From the NCBI GenBank assembly GCA_937912125.1, contig CALDOK010000189.1, positions 1 through 46,022 on the forward strand: a stretch of 46,022 nucleotides of DNA. The letters run 5' to 3'. Made by a program: the position numbers and the translations under genes. Shown piece by piece: positions 15,710 through 26,087 of the stretch. A model generated the notes under the pieces. The model was not told where the DNA came from, searched no databases, and was given only the letters and a program-made list of their open reading frames with translations. Source of the stretch: an uncultured Pseudomonadota bacterium. GTDB taxonomy: Bacteria; Myxococcota_A; UBA796; JAFGLY01. The number at the start of each line of letters is the position of its first letter. Within the stretch, counting starts at the first letter, position 1.

Positions 15710-16222
15710 ATGCAGCCTCCCAGCGACTACAAGAACGCCGGCACCATGATGATCGTCTCCGGCGCCTTGAACGTGGTGACCTCTGCGGGCATCCTCATCG
15801 GGCTGGCGCTGTCCCTGATCGGCCTGTGCGTGGCGCCCATCTGGCTGGTGACCCTGGCCGGCGGTGTGATGGAGGTCGTCGTGGGCGTCACCATCTCCCA
15901 GGGCAAGCCCAGCCGCATGGGCCTGAGCGCGTCGGTGGTGGGCCTGGTGAGCTCGGTGTGCTGCGGCAACATGGTGGGCATGATCCTGGAGATCCTGGCC
16001 ATGGTGAACCTGGGCAAGCCCGAGGTGGGCGCCTGGCTGGCGGATCCGGGCCACGCGGGTGTGTTTCCGCCTCGGGGTGGGCGGCCCCAGGGCATCGAGG
16101 GCCCCGTGCAGCCCCCGGTCGGTCCACCCGGTCCTGCGGACTTCCCGATGGCGACGGCGCGGCCCGTGAGCCCCGCGGTGTCGTGGACGGGGGATCTGCC
16201 TTTGGTGCAGAAGAGGCGGTGA
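15710..16222 (+). CDS. Small membrane protein, unknown function
   Basis: 170 residues with about three or four hydrophobic segments between residues 12 and 105 (TMMIVSGALNVVTSAGILI, LSLIGLCVAPIWLVTLAGGV, VVGLVSSVCCGNMVGMILEI), followed by a Pro/Gly-rich cytosolic-looking tail. Small-residue-rich helices (MEVVVGVTISQG) and the MVNLGKPEVGAWL exit point are typical of DUF4064/DUF4190-like membrane proteins, but no confident family match can be made by eye. GGAG lies 6 bp before the ATG. It starts 27 bp after the PAP2-VanZ stop and is likely co-transcribed with it. Confidence 0.7.
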   Translation: MQPPSDYKNAGTMMIVSGALNVVTSAGILIGLALSLIGLCVAPIWLVTLAGGVMEVVVGVTISQGKPSRMGLSASVVGLVSSVCCGNMVGMILEILAMVNLGKPEVGAWLADPGHAGVFPPRGGRPQGIEGPVQPPVGPPGPADFPMATARPVSPAVSWTGDLPLVQKRR

Positions 16223-16307
16223 GCGGGGGCACATGATGGGGGACAGCTGACTCGAAGTGACCCCCCATGGAGCCCTCGATGTTAGCGTGCATCTCTGCGA
16301 GGCTGAC

Positions 16308-16952
16308 ATGATTCGTTTCATCTGTGTGCTGGCGTTCCTGCTGTTCTCGAGCGCCCCGGTCCTGGCCGAGGAGTGTGGCCCGTCCTGCCCGGTCTGCTCG
16401 GGCAACTCGGGCTCGGGGGTGGTGCTCGAGCGCAACACGCTGCTGGTCTCGGGGCTGTTGATCCCCACCGGCGAGGAAGAGCGCGGGGTCATCAACGCCC
16501 GCTACGGGATCCTGGAGTGGCTGGACGCGGGTGTGGGCTGGACCGTCGTCTCCCGCAAGCCGGTGTGGAGCCTGCGGGCGCGGGCCATCGAAGAGCGCAA
16601 GGACGGCTGGGTGCCAGCCCTGGTGGTGGGCACGGGCAGCGTGCAGATGGGCGGCAACGATCAGAGCGTCTACCTGCAGGCCAGCAAGGGCTTCGAGCTC
16701 CACCCAGACCTGGGCCTGCGGGTCAGCGCGGGCGCCTCGATGTTGATCCCCGAAGTGAACAGGGTCTACGGGCTGGCCGGAGCCACCGCCACGGTCTTCG
16801 AGCGCTTCTCGCTGTTCGTCAGCTACGACGGCCAGAACTTCCACGAGGGCGCGTCGGTGGCGCCTGTGGAGTGGCTGGCCATCTCGGCCATGCTGGTGGA
16901 GAGCAAGGACCTGGCGGCGGCGGTCAGCCTGAAGTGGGCCTTGGGGAAGTAG
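16308..16952 (+). CDS. Exported beta-barrel-like protein, unknown function
   Basis: 214 residues. A signal peptide (FICVLAFLLFSSAPVLA-EE) is followed by a Cys pair region (CGPSCPVC) and then alternating hydrophobic strands and turns (INARYGILEWLDAGVGW, VYLQASKGFELHPDLGLRVSAG, FERFSLFVSYDGQNFHEG), ending in LKWALGK. This strand pattern is that of small outer-membrane beta-barrels such as YjbH-like proteins, but I cannot name a family. The start at 16308 is chosen for GAGG at 5 bp; an earlier in-frame ATG at 16257 would put non-signal residues before the signal peptide. It is convergent with the MopE-repeat gene pair. Confidence 0.7.
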   Translation: MIRFICVLAFLLFSSAPVLAEECGPSCPVCSGNSGSGVVLERNTLLVSGLLIPTGEEERGVINARYGILEWLDAGVGWTVVSRKPVWSLRARAIEERKDGWVPALVVGTGSVQMGGNDQSVYLQASKGFELHPDLGLRVSAGASMLIPEVNRVYGLAGATATVFERFSLFVSYDGQNFHEGASVAPVEWLAISAMLVESKDLAAAVSLKWALGK

Positions 16953-16970
16953 CGCGGCTGTCGCTGCTGG

Positions 16971-18373
16971 CTACTGCGCCACCCCATCGCAGTCATTGTC
17001 GATGCCGTCGCCGACGGTCTCTAGCACCGAGGGGTTGACCGTGGCGTCGCCGTCGTTGCAGTCGCCGCCGACCTCGGTGTAGCCATCGTGGTCGTCGTCG
17101 GCGTTGGTGGTGCCTTCGTCCACGCGCCCGTCGCAGTCGTTGTCCGACCAGTCGGCCAGCTCGGGGGCCCCCGGGTAGGTGCTGGCGTCGGTGTCGTCGC
17201 AGTCGCCGGCCAGCTCGGTGACGCCGTCGCCGTCGTCGTCGTAGTAGGTCGTTCCTTCGTCGATCACGCCGTCGCAGTCGTTGTCGATCCCGTCGGCGGT
17301 CTCGGCCTGGCCGGGGTTGACCCTGGGGTCGGTGTCGTCGCAGTCGCCGCCCTCGGGGGCGTAGCCGTCGTTGTCGAGGTCGGCGAAGTTGGAGTCCACA
17401 GCACCGTCGCAGTCGTCGTCGATGCCGTTGGTGTAGTCCTCGGGCGCCCCGGGGTAGACCGCCGCGTCACCGTCGTTGCAGTCGCCGTCGAGCTCGGTGT
17501 AGCCGTCGCCGTCGTCGTCGTAGCCTTCGGTGCCCTCGTCCACGATGCCGTCGCAGTCCTGGTCTACGCCGTCGTACCACTCCTCGGCGCCGGGGTGGGT
17601 GGTGGCGGTGTCGTCGTCGCAGTCGGTGCCGCAGGCGGCGTAGCCGTCGCTGTCGGCGTCGTACAGGGAGGCGTCGCCCATCTCGCAGTCGTTGGCCACC
17701 AGGGCCAGCGGCTCGAGCTCGATGCCGGCCACGTCCAGCTCGAGCCAGGCGGTGCCGATGGTGCGCGCGCTGTCGGCGGCGGTGAAGGAGAGCTGCACGG
17801 CCACCTGCTGGCCGGCGGGCACCTGCAGGGGCAGGCCGCTGACCGCGCGGAAGGGGGGGCGGTCGAACTCGATGCCCACCAGCTGCACGGTGACCTGGCC
17901 GTCGTTGGACAGGGTGAACTCCGCCACGGCGGTCTCCGCAAGATCGACGGGCCCGAAGTCCAGGCGGGCTGGGAAGAAGGAGGCCGCGGCCTCGGCCGCC
18001 TGCCCGCGCACCATCACGGTGATGGCGTCCTCGAGGGCGTCGGAGACCACCGTGACCTCGGCCCAGTGGTAGCCCAGCTCCTGCGGCTGGAAGGACAGCT
18101 CGAGATCGGCGATGGCGTCGACCTCGACGGTGGGCAGCTCGCCCACGAAGGAGAAGGCGTCACCCTCGATGTTGAGCACCTCGACGGCCTGGATGTCCAC
18201 GTCGTCGCCGTCGATGTGCACCGCCTGGATGGTGAAGTCGGTGGTGCTGCCGGCCGCCACGACGCCAAGGTCCGTGACCTCGGGGGTGATCTCCAGCTCC
18301 GCCTCGAAGGCATGCACGTCGAACTCCTGGCCGCAGGCGGCCAGCAGGGGGATCAGCAGGGACAGGGCACGGG

Positions 18374-18377
<4 letters not shown>
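16971..18377 (-). CDS. Lipoprotein with Hydin-like Ig domains and five MopE repeats
   Basis: 468 residues. Lipobox LLAAC (Cys15) is followed by two tandem ASPM/SPD-2/Hydin-type Ig-like domains (residues ~30-230, e.g. ELEITPEVTDLGVVAAGSTTDF and LDFGPVDLAETAVAEFTL). The remainder has five MopE repeats, each with DDDGDGYxE, GDCxDGD, a Pro-Gly turn and a DNDCDG end, which probably bind calcium. The protein simply ends in NDCDGVAQ without a sorting tail, being already lipid-anchored. Its ATG overlaps the stop of the upstream gene by 4 bp (ATGA), so the two are translationally coupled. Likely an outer-surface structural or adhesive protein. Confidence 0.85.
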
Positions 18378-20305
<1,928 letters not shown>

Positions 20306-20498
20306 GTGGGCCTCCGCGAGGCGCGGTCGTCGTCGCGAAGTGCGGCAGGGGTGGGCCGCCACGGCGCGGGTGTGCGAACGCATCATATCAGCAGGAAGGG
20401 GCGCTTGCGCCGGGGTATCGCAGCGGACACAGAACGGGTGGGTGCGGTGACAGCTCGGGCGGGTGATGGCTCTGGGGTGCAGAACCTTGGAGGTCATC

Positions 20499-20900
20499 AT
20501 GAAGCAGGACAAGTACGGACTCTCGGTCGAGCTGGGCGCGGTGGACTTCGACGACGCGGTGGAGCGTGTCACCCAGGCCCTGAAGGGCCAGGGCTTCGGC
20601 GTGCTCACGGACATCGACGTCAAGGCCACCCTGAAGAAGAAGCTCGACGTGGACCACCCTCGCTACCGCATCTTGGGAGCCTGCAACCCGCCCATCGCCC
20701 ACCAGGCGCTGCTGGCGGAGCCCGACGTCGGGCTGCTGCTGCCCTGCAACGTCATCGTGCGTGAGACCGAGGCGGGCGTGCGGGTGGCCTTCGTGGACCC
20801 CATCGCCATGTTCAGCGTGGTGGAGCGTGACGACCTGCAGCCCATGGCCGAGAAGGTGCGCGGGCTGCTCGCGGCAGCGGCGTCGGCGTTGATGGCCTAG
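20499..20900 (+). CDS. DUF302 family protein
   Basis: 133 residues matching the DUF302 pattern: an N-terminal strand (KYGLSVELGAVDFDDAVERVTQALKGQGFGVLTDIDV), LKKKLDV, then YRILGACNPPIAHQALLAEPDVGLLLPCNVIVRE and the closing IAMFSVVERDDLQPMAEKV. The family is small, cytosolic and of unknown biochemical role, with a fold related to ABC-type alpha/beta proteins that may bind small ligands. GGAGG lies 5 bp before the ATG at 20499 and decides the start; the ATG at 20463 lacks a site. It is convergent with the PNGase F-like gene; the two stop codons are directly adjacent (TAG, then CTA at 20901). Confidence 0.9.
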   Translation: MKQDKYGLSVELGAVDFDDAVERVTQALKGQGFGVLTDIDVKATLKKKLDVDHPRYRILGACNPPIAHQALLAEPDVGLLLPCNVIVRETEAGVRVAFVDPIAMFSVVERDDLQPMAEKVRGLLAAAASALMA

Positions 20901-22817
20901 CTAGCGCTCGATCACCAGCCAGGCGTTCACGATGGTGTGGGCCCAGCTGGAGGTGGCCTGGTAGGCTGCGCCGTTGCGCTCCACCCGGTAGGCGATGCTG
21001 TTGTCGGCGCCCAGGGTGACCTGGCTGGTGATGTCGTGCTCGACCACGGGCACGTCTTTGCCTGGGCACCAGCCGCCCCGGCCGTACCACCAGGTGCCGT
21101 ACTGGTTGGGGACGGTGCCCTCGGCGACCTGCTCCATGCAGCCGTAGGTGGAGCCGGCGTCGGGGAAGTCCACCACCACGGCGCTGGCGTCGGCGTCGTT
21201 GACCGTGAAGATGTGGTCGAGGTCGCAGAACTCGGCGCAGTTGCCCGGGTCGGACATGCCGTGGCCGGTGACCACCGTGGCCAGCGTGACCTTGACGGCG
21301 TCGGCGGGGATGTTCACCACCGCCGGCTCGGCGTAGTCGGCGTTGCAGTCACCGGTGAGGTTGCAGCCCGAGTACAGGTGCACCAGCTCGTCGGCCTTGG
21401 TGGCCTTGCCGCTGGTGGAGAAGCGCAGATCCACGTCGAGCTCGTAGGGGCCGCTGGTGTTGAAGCGGAACTCGCGGCTGCCGCCCTGGTTCAGCATGGG
21501 CAGCAGGGCGCTGACGTCGTGTACCCAGCGACCCTCGCGGTGGTAGGTGGTGATCCACCGGCCCAGCTCCGTGCCGCAGCCCGAGCAGTCCAGATCCCCG
21601 TAGCCGCTGCCGTCTTCGTTGCAGGTGTAGCTGCCGGTGGTGTCGCCGCCGAGGGGGTCGGTGCAGGCGCCGGTGATGGCGTCGGCGGCGATGGCCTCGG
21701 CGTAGCCCTCGCAGGTGGTCGCGATGCCCGTGTCCGCGCCGCAGTCTTCGGCCGTGCGGCAAGCGGTCTTGGTGCTCACCCCGTCCTCGGTGCAGGCGCC
21801 CATGACCTCGGCCACGGCTTGCTGGCAGGCGGTGTCGGCGTAGGGGTTGTCGCCCTCGGCCGGCATGTCGCACATGAACAGGTAGGCCATGTAGTCCCAG
21901 GCCGGGCAGTCGCCGTACTCGCCGTCGCCCTCGCAGCCCATGTAGGCGTCGATCTTCAGGGTGTCGTAGGCGGCCAGGGTGGCCGCGTCGGGCAGCTCGA
22001 CGGTGGCGTAGGTGCTGCCGGCGACCCGGTCGCCCTCGAAGATGGTGACCACCAGGGCCTCATCGGCCTGGATCTCTGCCTCGCGCACGGCCTCGTAGTT
22101 GTAGTAGACAAGCTCGTTGGCCACCATGCTCAGGTTGGGCTCGAACCAGCCGTAGGCGGAGTAGTAGCGGGTGGGGTCGGCGTAGGAGCCGACGTAGCGG
22201 ATGCGCTGGAAGCGATCGATGCCCACGCCCCAGCCCGGGTTGGTCATCACGCCGCCCACCCAGCCCGAGATGACCTGGGCGCGCTGGGAGACGTAGTTGA
22301 CGCGCGGAGCCCACCAGGCGCGATCGGCCTCGTCCATGCCGGCCAGGACGCTGTCGATCTCCACCGTCAGGCCGTCCAGGGACGCCTCGATGCTGGCGGT
22401 GGAGGTGGCGGTGCTCATGAAGAGCAGCTGGGTGTTGCGGGGCAGGGCCTCGAACAGGTCGCCCACGTCGCGGGCCCACAGGTCGGTGGGCCAGCCCTGG
22501 GCCTGGCCGGGGTTGTCCTGGATGAGCAGGTAGTTGTCGCAGCCGGTCCAGTGCTCGCTCAGGGTCCACTCGCCGGCCCGGGTGGTCACGGTGAAGTCAG
22601 CGGCGGTGGCGTACAGATCCTTGCTCTCGGCCACGTCCTGGAAGTCCACCACCGGCAGCCCAAGCTCACTGCAGGGGTCGCCGGCCTGCGCGGAGTCCGT
22701 GGTGTCCACGGGGGGGGCGGTCTCGTCGGGCTTGTCGGTCTCTTCCTTGGGGTCGTTGGGACAGGCCGTCAGGCCGAGGGCCAGGAGGGTGAGGACGACG
22801 GTGGTGCTGCTGCGCAT
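20901..22817 (-). CDS. Lipoprotein with PNGase F-type fold (paralog 1)
   Basis: 638 residues. Lipobox LTAC (Cys19) is followed by an acidic linker and about 250 residues of unknown type. From about residue 300 the protein follows peptide-N-glycosidase F: GDCPAWDYMA with Asp308 at the place of PNGase F Asp60, WITTYHREGRWVHDVSALLP, VVTGHGM, NCAEFCDLDHIF with Glu529 at the place of Glu206, and the hallmark GGWCPGKDVPV. The equivalent of Glu118 is not conserved. A Cys-rich insert (about 350-410) separates the two halves. PNGase F releases N-glycans from glycoproteins; whether this one is active is unknown. GGAG precedes the ATG by 7 bp. A close paralog lies 3.3 kb away. Confidence 0.82.
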   Translation of the reverse strand: MRSSTTVVLTLLALGLTACPNDPKEETDKPDETAPPVDTTDSAQAGDPCSELGLPVVDFQDVAESKDLYATAADFTVTTRAGEWTLSEHWTGCDNYLLIQDNPGQAQGWPTDLWARDVGDLFEALPRNTQLLFMSTATSTASIEASLDGLTVEIDSVLAGMDEADRAWWAPRVNYVSQRAQVISGWVGGVMTNPGWGVGIDRFQRIRYVGSYADPTRYYSAYGWFEPNLSMVANELVYYNYEAVREAEIQADEALVVTIFEGDRVAGSTYATVELPDAATLAAYDTLKIDAYMGCEGDGEYGDCPAWDYMAYLFMCDMPAEGDNPYADTACQQAVAEVMGACTEDGVSTKTACRTAEDCGADTGIATTCEGYAEAIAADAITGACTDPLGGDTTGSYTCNEDGSGYGDLDCSGCGTELGRWITTYHREGRWVHDVSALLPMLNQGGSREFRFNTSGPYELDVDLRFSTSGKATKADELVHLYSGCNLTGDCNADYAEPAVVNIPADAVKVTLATVVTGHGMSDPGNCAEFCDLDHIFTVNDADASAVVVDFPDAGSTYGCMEQVAEGTVPNQYGTWWYGRGGWCPGKDVPVVEHDITSQVTLGADNSIAYRVERNGAAYQATSSWAHTIVNAWLVIER

Positions 22818-22959
22818 GACTCGCTCCGGGCTTGGTTCTGTCGGGATCGTAACGGCGGCATCGCCCACCGTCGCCTGGCGACCACATGCGACAGGACATG
22901 ACCCTGTGGGACGACCCATCCGTCGTAGCGTAGGTCTGCGGGAATGAGGAGGTGAGAGC

Positions 22960-23451
22960 ATGACAAAGACTCGATGGTGTGCCCTGGCCGCGGTGGTGGT
23001 GTTCTCGGCGTGCGATCGCACGGCGCCCACCACCGCGGGGCCGGCGGCCCAGCCGCCCTCGCCTGAGGCGGCCCCGGCGGTCGCCCTCGATTCGACGGCG
23101 CTGGGCGGTGAAGACTACAGCTACAACCCCATCGGCAAGCGGGACCCCTACCGGGCCTTCTTCCCCACCGAGCCCCCGGGGACCGACAGCTGCGGCGACG
23201 ACCCCCTGCAGTGCTTCGCGGTGGAGCAGCTGACCCTGACCGGCGTGGTCTGGGGCGAGCGGCCCCGGGCCTTGCTCGAGGACCCCTCGGGAGCCAGCCA
23301 CGTGGTGGAGCTGGGCGCCTATGTGGGTGATCGCTGGGGCCGTGTCACCCACATCGAGAGCGGCTCGGTGGTGGTGACCGAGGAGTACCTGAGCGGCAGT
23401 GAACAGCTGGTGGTGCACCCAATCCGCTTGAGCCTGGATCCCCTGGGCTAG
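22960..23451 (+). CDS. pilP: PilP-family lipoprotein
   Basis: 163 residues. Lipobox FSAC (Cys18) and a Pro/Ala linker precede the conserved PilP region: YNPIGKRDPYRAFF, LQCFAVEQLTLTGVVWG, PRALLEDPSGASHVVELGAYVGDRWGRV and VVTEEYLSGSEQ. PilP is the inner-membrane lipoprotein that links the PilNO platform to the PilQ secretin in type IV pili. Here there is no pilM, N, O or Q next to it: it stands alone between minus-strand genes. A strong GAGGAGGT lies 6 bp upstream. It is likely a second PilP copy or a PilP-like domain serving another system. Its last 4 bp overlap the stop of the convergent 4-TM gene. Confidence 0.85.
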   Translation: MTKTRWCALAAVVVFSACDRTAPTTAGPAAQPPSPEAAPAVALDSTALGGEDYSYNPIGKRDPYRAFFPTEPPGTDSCGDDPLQCFAVEQLTLTGVVWGERPRALLEDPSGASHVVELGAYVGDRWGRVTHIESGSVVVTEEYLSGSEQLVVHPIRLSLDPLG

Positions 23452-23975
23452 TCTCCGGCCCCCTCCCCGAACTCCTGCTTGATGTCCCAGGACATCAGGC
23501 GCTTGGCGATCCAGCCGAACAGGGCGGCGAGGCCCAGGCCCCAGAGCAGGGAGAAGACCATCATGATCGTCTGCATGGCGGCGAAGCCACCGGCCACGCC
23601 AGGGGGAGGGCTGGGCAGCTGGCCCATCCAGGCGATCTGAAAGACGATGGAGCCTGCCGACCACAGCGCCGCCAGCCCCATCAACACCACCATCAGCTCG
23701 CGGCCCCACTCGAGGCGCTTGATCAGGCCCAGCGATCCTGCCAACAGCACGGCGGACACCAGCAGCGGGATCGCGACCATCAGGCTCATGTGCTCGAACA
23801 TGAAGCGGGCCATGGGCGGGAGGTCGGCTGGGACGTCGCTGGTCAGCTGCTCCAGGGGGAAGACGGTGTGGATCATGATGTTCTGCATCACGGAGATGAG
23901 CAGGCCGAAGCCCGACAGCAGCGCGAAGATCCAGCCGACGACCGAGACGAAGGTGGAGCGGGTGGGGGGGCTCAT
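23448..23975 (-). CDS. Four-helix membrane protein, unknown function
   Basis: 175 residues with four clear transmembrane segments (VGWIFALLSGFGLLISV, LMVAIPLLVSAVLLAGSLGLI, LMVVLMGLAALWSAGSIVF and IMMVFSLLWGLGLAALFGWIA) and short loops. The second loop carries the conserved-looking WGRELMVVLMG, typical of small DUF-type membrane proteins, but no family can be named. GGAG stands 7 bp before the ATG. It is transcribed against pilP and shares its last bases with it. Confidence 0.7.
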   Translation of the reverse strand: MSPPTRSTFVSVVGWIFALLSGFGLLISVMQNIMIHTVFPLEQLTSDVPADLPPMARFMFEHMSLMVAIPLLVSAVLLAGSLGLIKRLEWGRELMVVLMGLAALWSAGSIVFQIAWMGQLPSPPPGVAGGFAAMQTIMMVFSLLWGLGLAALFGWIAKRLMSWDIKQEFGEGAGD

Positions 23976-24042
23976 GGCGACTCCGGTGCCCGGGAGAGCC
24001 GAGGGTACCGCCCTGGCCTGGCTCCATTCCCTCGAAGCTCGC

Positions 24043-24990
24043 TCAGTCCAGCATCCCCGCTGCGCTGGCGTGGACGTACTGCAGGCGCGGGATGATCTGC
24101 CCCAGCTCTTCGGTGTCCAGACCCAGCTCCGCCACGGCCGTGGGCTCCCTCAGCTGCAGCTGCGCGGCCTGGTCTTGCAGCCGAGGCCCCTCGAAGGCGT
24201 GGGCCAGGCTGTCGGCCAGCCGCAGCACACAGACCGATGCGCTCAGCTCGCCGCCGTCACGACGTGCGTGCTCCACGCTGTGGTGCCAGCCCACCAGATC
24301 CGGGATGGGGTCGGGAATCCCCCAGGCCTGCAGCGCTGCGCAACCCATGGCGGCGTGGTCGAAGCCCAGCGCCGCCTGCTCGAGCAGGTGGGTGCCTCCG
24401 GACACGCCCAGGCGGCGCTCCAGCAGCTCCCTGTAGCGCTGGCCGCCGGTGCCGTAGCGCTCGTCAACGGCTCCTTGCAGCAGCACCAGCTTGCCCAGGT
24501 CGTGGAGCAGCCCGGCCAGGAACAGGTCGCGGGAGGGCCGCCCCAGCAGCTGCGCCAGCTCCCTGGCCAGCGCCGCGGTGGACACCGCATGGCTGCGCAG
24601 CCTGGCCTCAGCCTGGCTGCCCCCGAACAGCTCGGAGACGGCGACGGCCGCGGTGAGCTCTCCGATGGTGCGCGCTCCCAGCATGCTCACCGCGTGGCGG
24701 ATGGACCGGCAGGGCTGGCGCAGGGTGAACACCGGGCCGTTGGCGGCGCCCAGCACCCGGGCCGCGAGGACCGGCTCAGACTCCAGGAGTCGAGCCACCT
24801 CGGTGGATCTGAACTCGGGATCCTCCAGCATCTGCATCAGCCGAGCTGCGATCTCCACCGCGGGACGCAAGCCCTTGGCGAGCACCCTCTCCAGCTGCAG
24901 GCTGTCACGGGCCAGGGCGGTGGCGTCGGAGTCGGACTCCGAGCCGAACCAGACGAATGGATCGTTTGGAGAGGCAGTACAGGGGTGCAT
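24043..24990 (-). CDS. HDOD domain signalling protein
   Basis: 315 residues. The HDOD fold spans about residues 32-235: LRPAVEIAARLMQMLEDPEF, the VSMLGARTIGELTAAVAVSELF helix pair, and the metal-motif remnant AGLLHDLGKLVLL (His163, Asp164), followed by LVGWHHSVEHARR. HDOD proteins are non-catalytic relatives of HD phosphohydrolases that act in signalling, often with c-di-GMP or two-component partners. No further output domain is attached. The promoter is probably in the AT-rich stretch just upstream (24991-25167). No strong ribosome-binding site was seen, so the start could be slightly off. Confidence 0.85.
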   Translation of the reverse strand: MHPCTASPNDPFVWFGSESDSDATALARDSLQLERVLAKGLRPAVEIAARLMQMLEDPEFRSTEVARLLESEPVLAARVLGAANGPVFTLRQPCRSIRHAVSMLGARTIGELTAAVAVSELFGGSQAEARLRSHAVSTAALARELAQLLGRPSRDLFLAGLLHDLGKLVLLQGAVDERYGTGGQRYRELLERRLGVSGGTHLLEQAALGFDHAAMGCAALQAWGIPDPIPDLVGWHHSVEHARRDGGELSASVCVLRLADSLAHAFEGPRLQDQAAQLQLREPTAVAELGLDTEELGQIIPRLQYVHASAAGMLD

Positions 24991-25093
24991 GGGTGCTCGC
25001 CGGGCTGGATCGGAATCGGGGTGCGGTGCAGACGCTCGCTGCGCACCCAGCTCATCGGTGTCCGTCCAGGGGCTGTTCAGACCTTTTGTGACA

Positions 25094-25133
25094 ATCTTCG
25101 AATCTGCAGTCAGGAATAGGAGTATGCGAAGAT
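25094..25133. promoter_or_regulatory. AT-rich upstream region with inverted repeat, possible promoter of the HDOD gene
   Basis: The 177-bp gap between the hydrolase stop and the HDOD start is much more AT-rich than its surroundings from about 25080 on. It contains ATCTTCG (25094-25100) and CGAAGAT (25127-25133), a perfect 7-bp inverted repeat with a 26-nt spacer. No clean -35/-10 pair was found. It could be an operator or promoter region. Confidence 0.25.
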
Positions 25134-25167
25134 GTAGAACGAGGAGAGTGTCGGAAACGAAAATAGT

Positions 25168-26079
25168 CTATCCGTCATTCTCCGCCAGCCAGCGCAGCAC
25201 GGCTGGGAAGTGGTCCCGCTCGGTGTCGGCGTGGGTGAGCATGGTGACGTGGTCGTAGTCGTGGAGCTGGCCCGCGGCCTGACCGAGCACGGTGAAGCGC
25301 TCCTGGCCTTGGCCGGCTTCCTCCATCATGGCGCGCACGTCGTCGCGGTGGCCCAGGCAGGGGTCGTCCGCGGCCGCCAGGTACCAGGCTGGGGGCAGAT
25401 CCCTGGCCTGGCGCAGGGCCGCGCCGTAGTCGAAGGCGTCGGCAGGATCGACCCAGGGCCCAGGCCGCACCCAGGCGCAGCACTGCTCGAGGCTGGCGCG
25501 GCTCTCGTCGTCCGATCCCAGGCCCAGGCGCTTCGAGGGCAGGTAGCCCAGGACCGCCGCGGCGAAGGGGGCCAGCCGCAGCCAGTACAGGTCGATGAGC
25601 ATCAGCTTGTGCAGGTTGTGCACCCGCACGCAGCGCTTGGATCCGAAGCAGGTCAGGCTGGCCACCCCGGCGCGCAGCTCGGGGAAGCGACCGAGGGCGG
25701 CGAGCATCAGCACGCCCCCCCAGCTGTGGGCCACCCAGTGTACGGACTGTCCCGGGTGGCGCTCGGCCACGGCCTGGGCCAGGGTGGGGATGTCCTCGGT
25801 GATGGCCTCGGTCTGGCCGTAGCGGTGGCCCCGTGCCACGTGGGGACGGCTCTCGCCCCGACCGCGCTGGTCTGCGATGAAGACGGGGTGTCCGGCCCTG
25901 GCCAGGAAGGGGCCGAGGCCCTTGCCCGAGGGGGTGTAGAACACCCGCCCGTTCTCCACCGAGCCGTGCAGCATCAGCACCGGCGCGCGGGTTGGGTGCC
26001 CAGGCTCGATCCGCCTGAGGTGCAGATCCGCCCCGCCGGGAGCGGGGAGGAACAGGGAGGACTGGTGGGGTGCGCTCAT
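25168..26079 (-). CDS. Alpha/beta hydrolase
   Basis: 303 residues without signal peptide. The core has the oxyanion strand LMLHGSVENGR, FIADQRGRGES, the nucleophile elbow VAHSWGG (Ser119) and a C-terminal ADDPCLG plus HDYDHVTML, giving a Ser-Asp-His triad. The cap region is of moderate length with a CCAWVRPGPW insert. Such enzymes hydrolyse esters, lactones or lipids in the cytosol; the substrate is not evident. It starts 8 bp after the stop of the second PNGase F-like gene on the same strand, so the two probably form an operon, although only one product is exported. Confidence 0.85.
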   Translation of the reverse strand: MSAPHQSSLFLPAPGGADLHLRRIEPGHPTRAPVLMLHGSVENGRVFYTPSGKGLGPFLARAGHPVFIADQRGRGESRPHVARGHRYGQTEAITEDIPTLAQAVAERHPGQSVHWVAHSWGGVLMLAALGRFPELRAGVASLTCFGSKRCVRVHNLHKLMLIDLYWLRLAPFAAAVLGYLPSKRLGLGSDDESRASLEQCCAWVRPGPWVDPADAFDYGAALRQARDLPPAWYLAAADDPCLGHRDDVRAMMEEAGQGQERFTVLGQAAGQLHDYDHVTMLTHADTERDHFPAVLRWLAENDG

Positions 26080-26087
26080 GGGCGCTT

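Noticed and set aside
20306-20629. N-terminal extension of the PPC/MopE protein to 20629
   Set aside because: It would overlap the DUF302 gene on the other strand and bury the signal peptide inside the protein.
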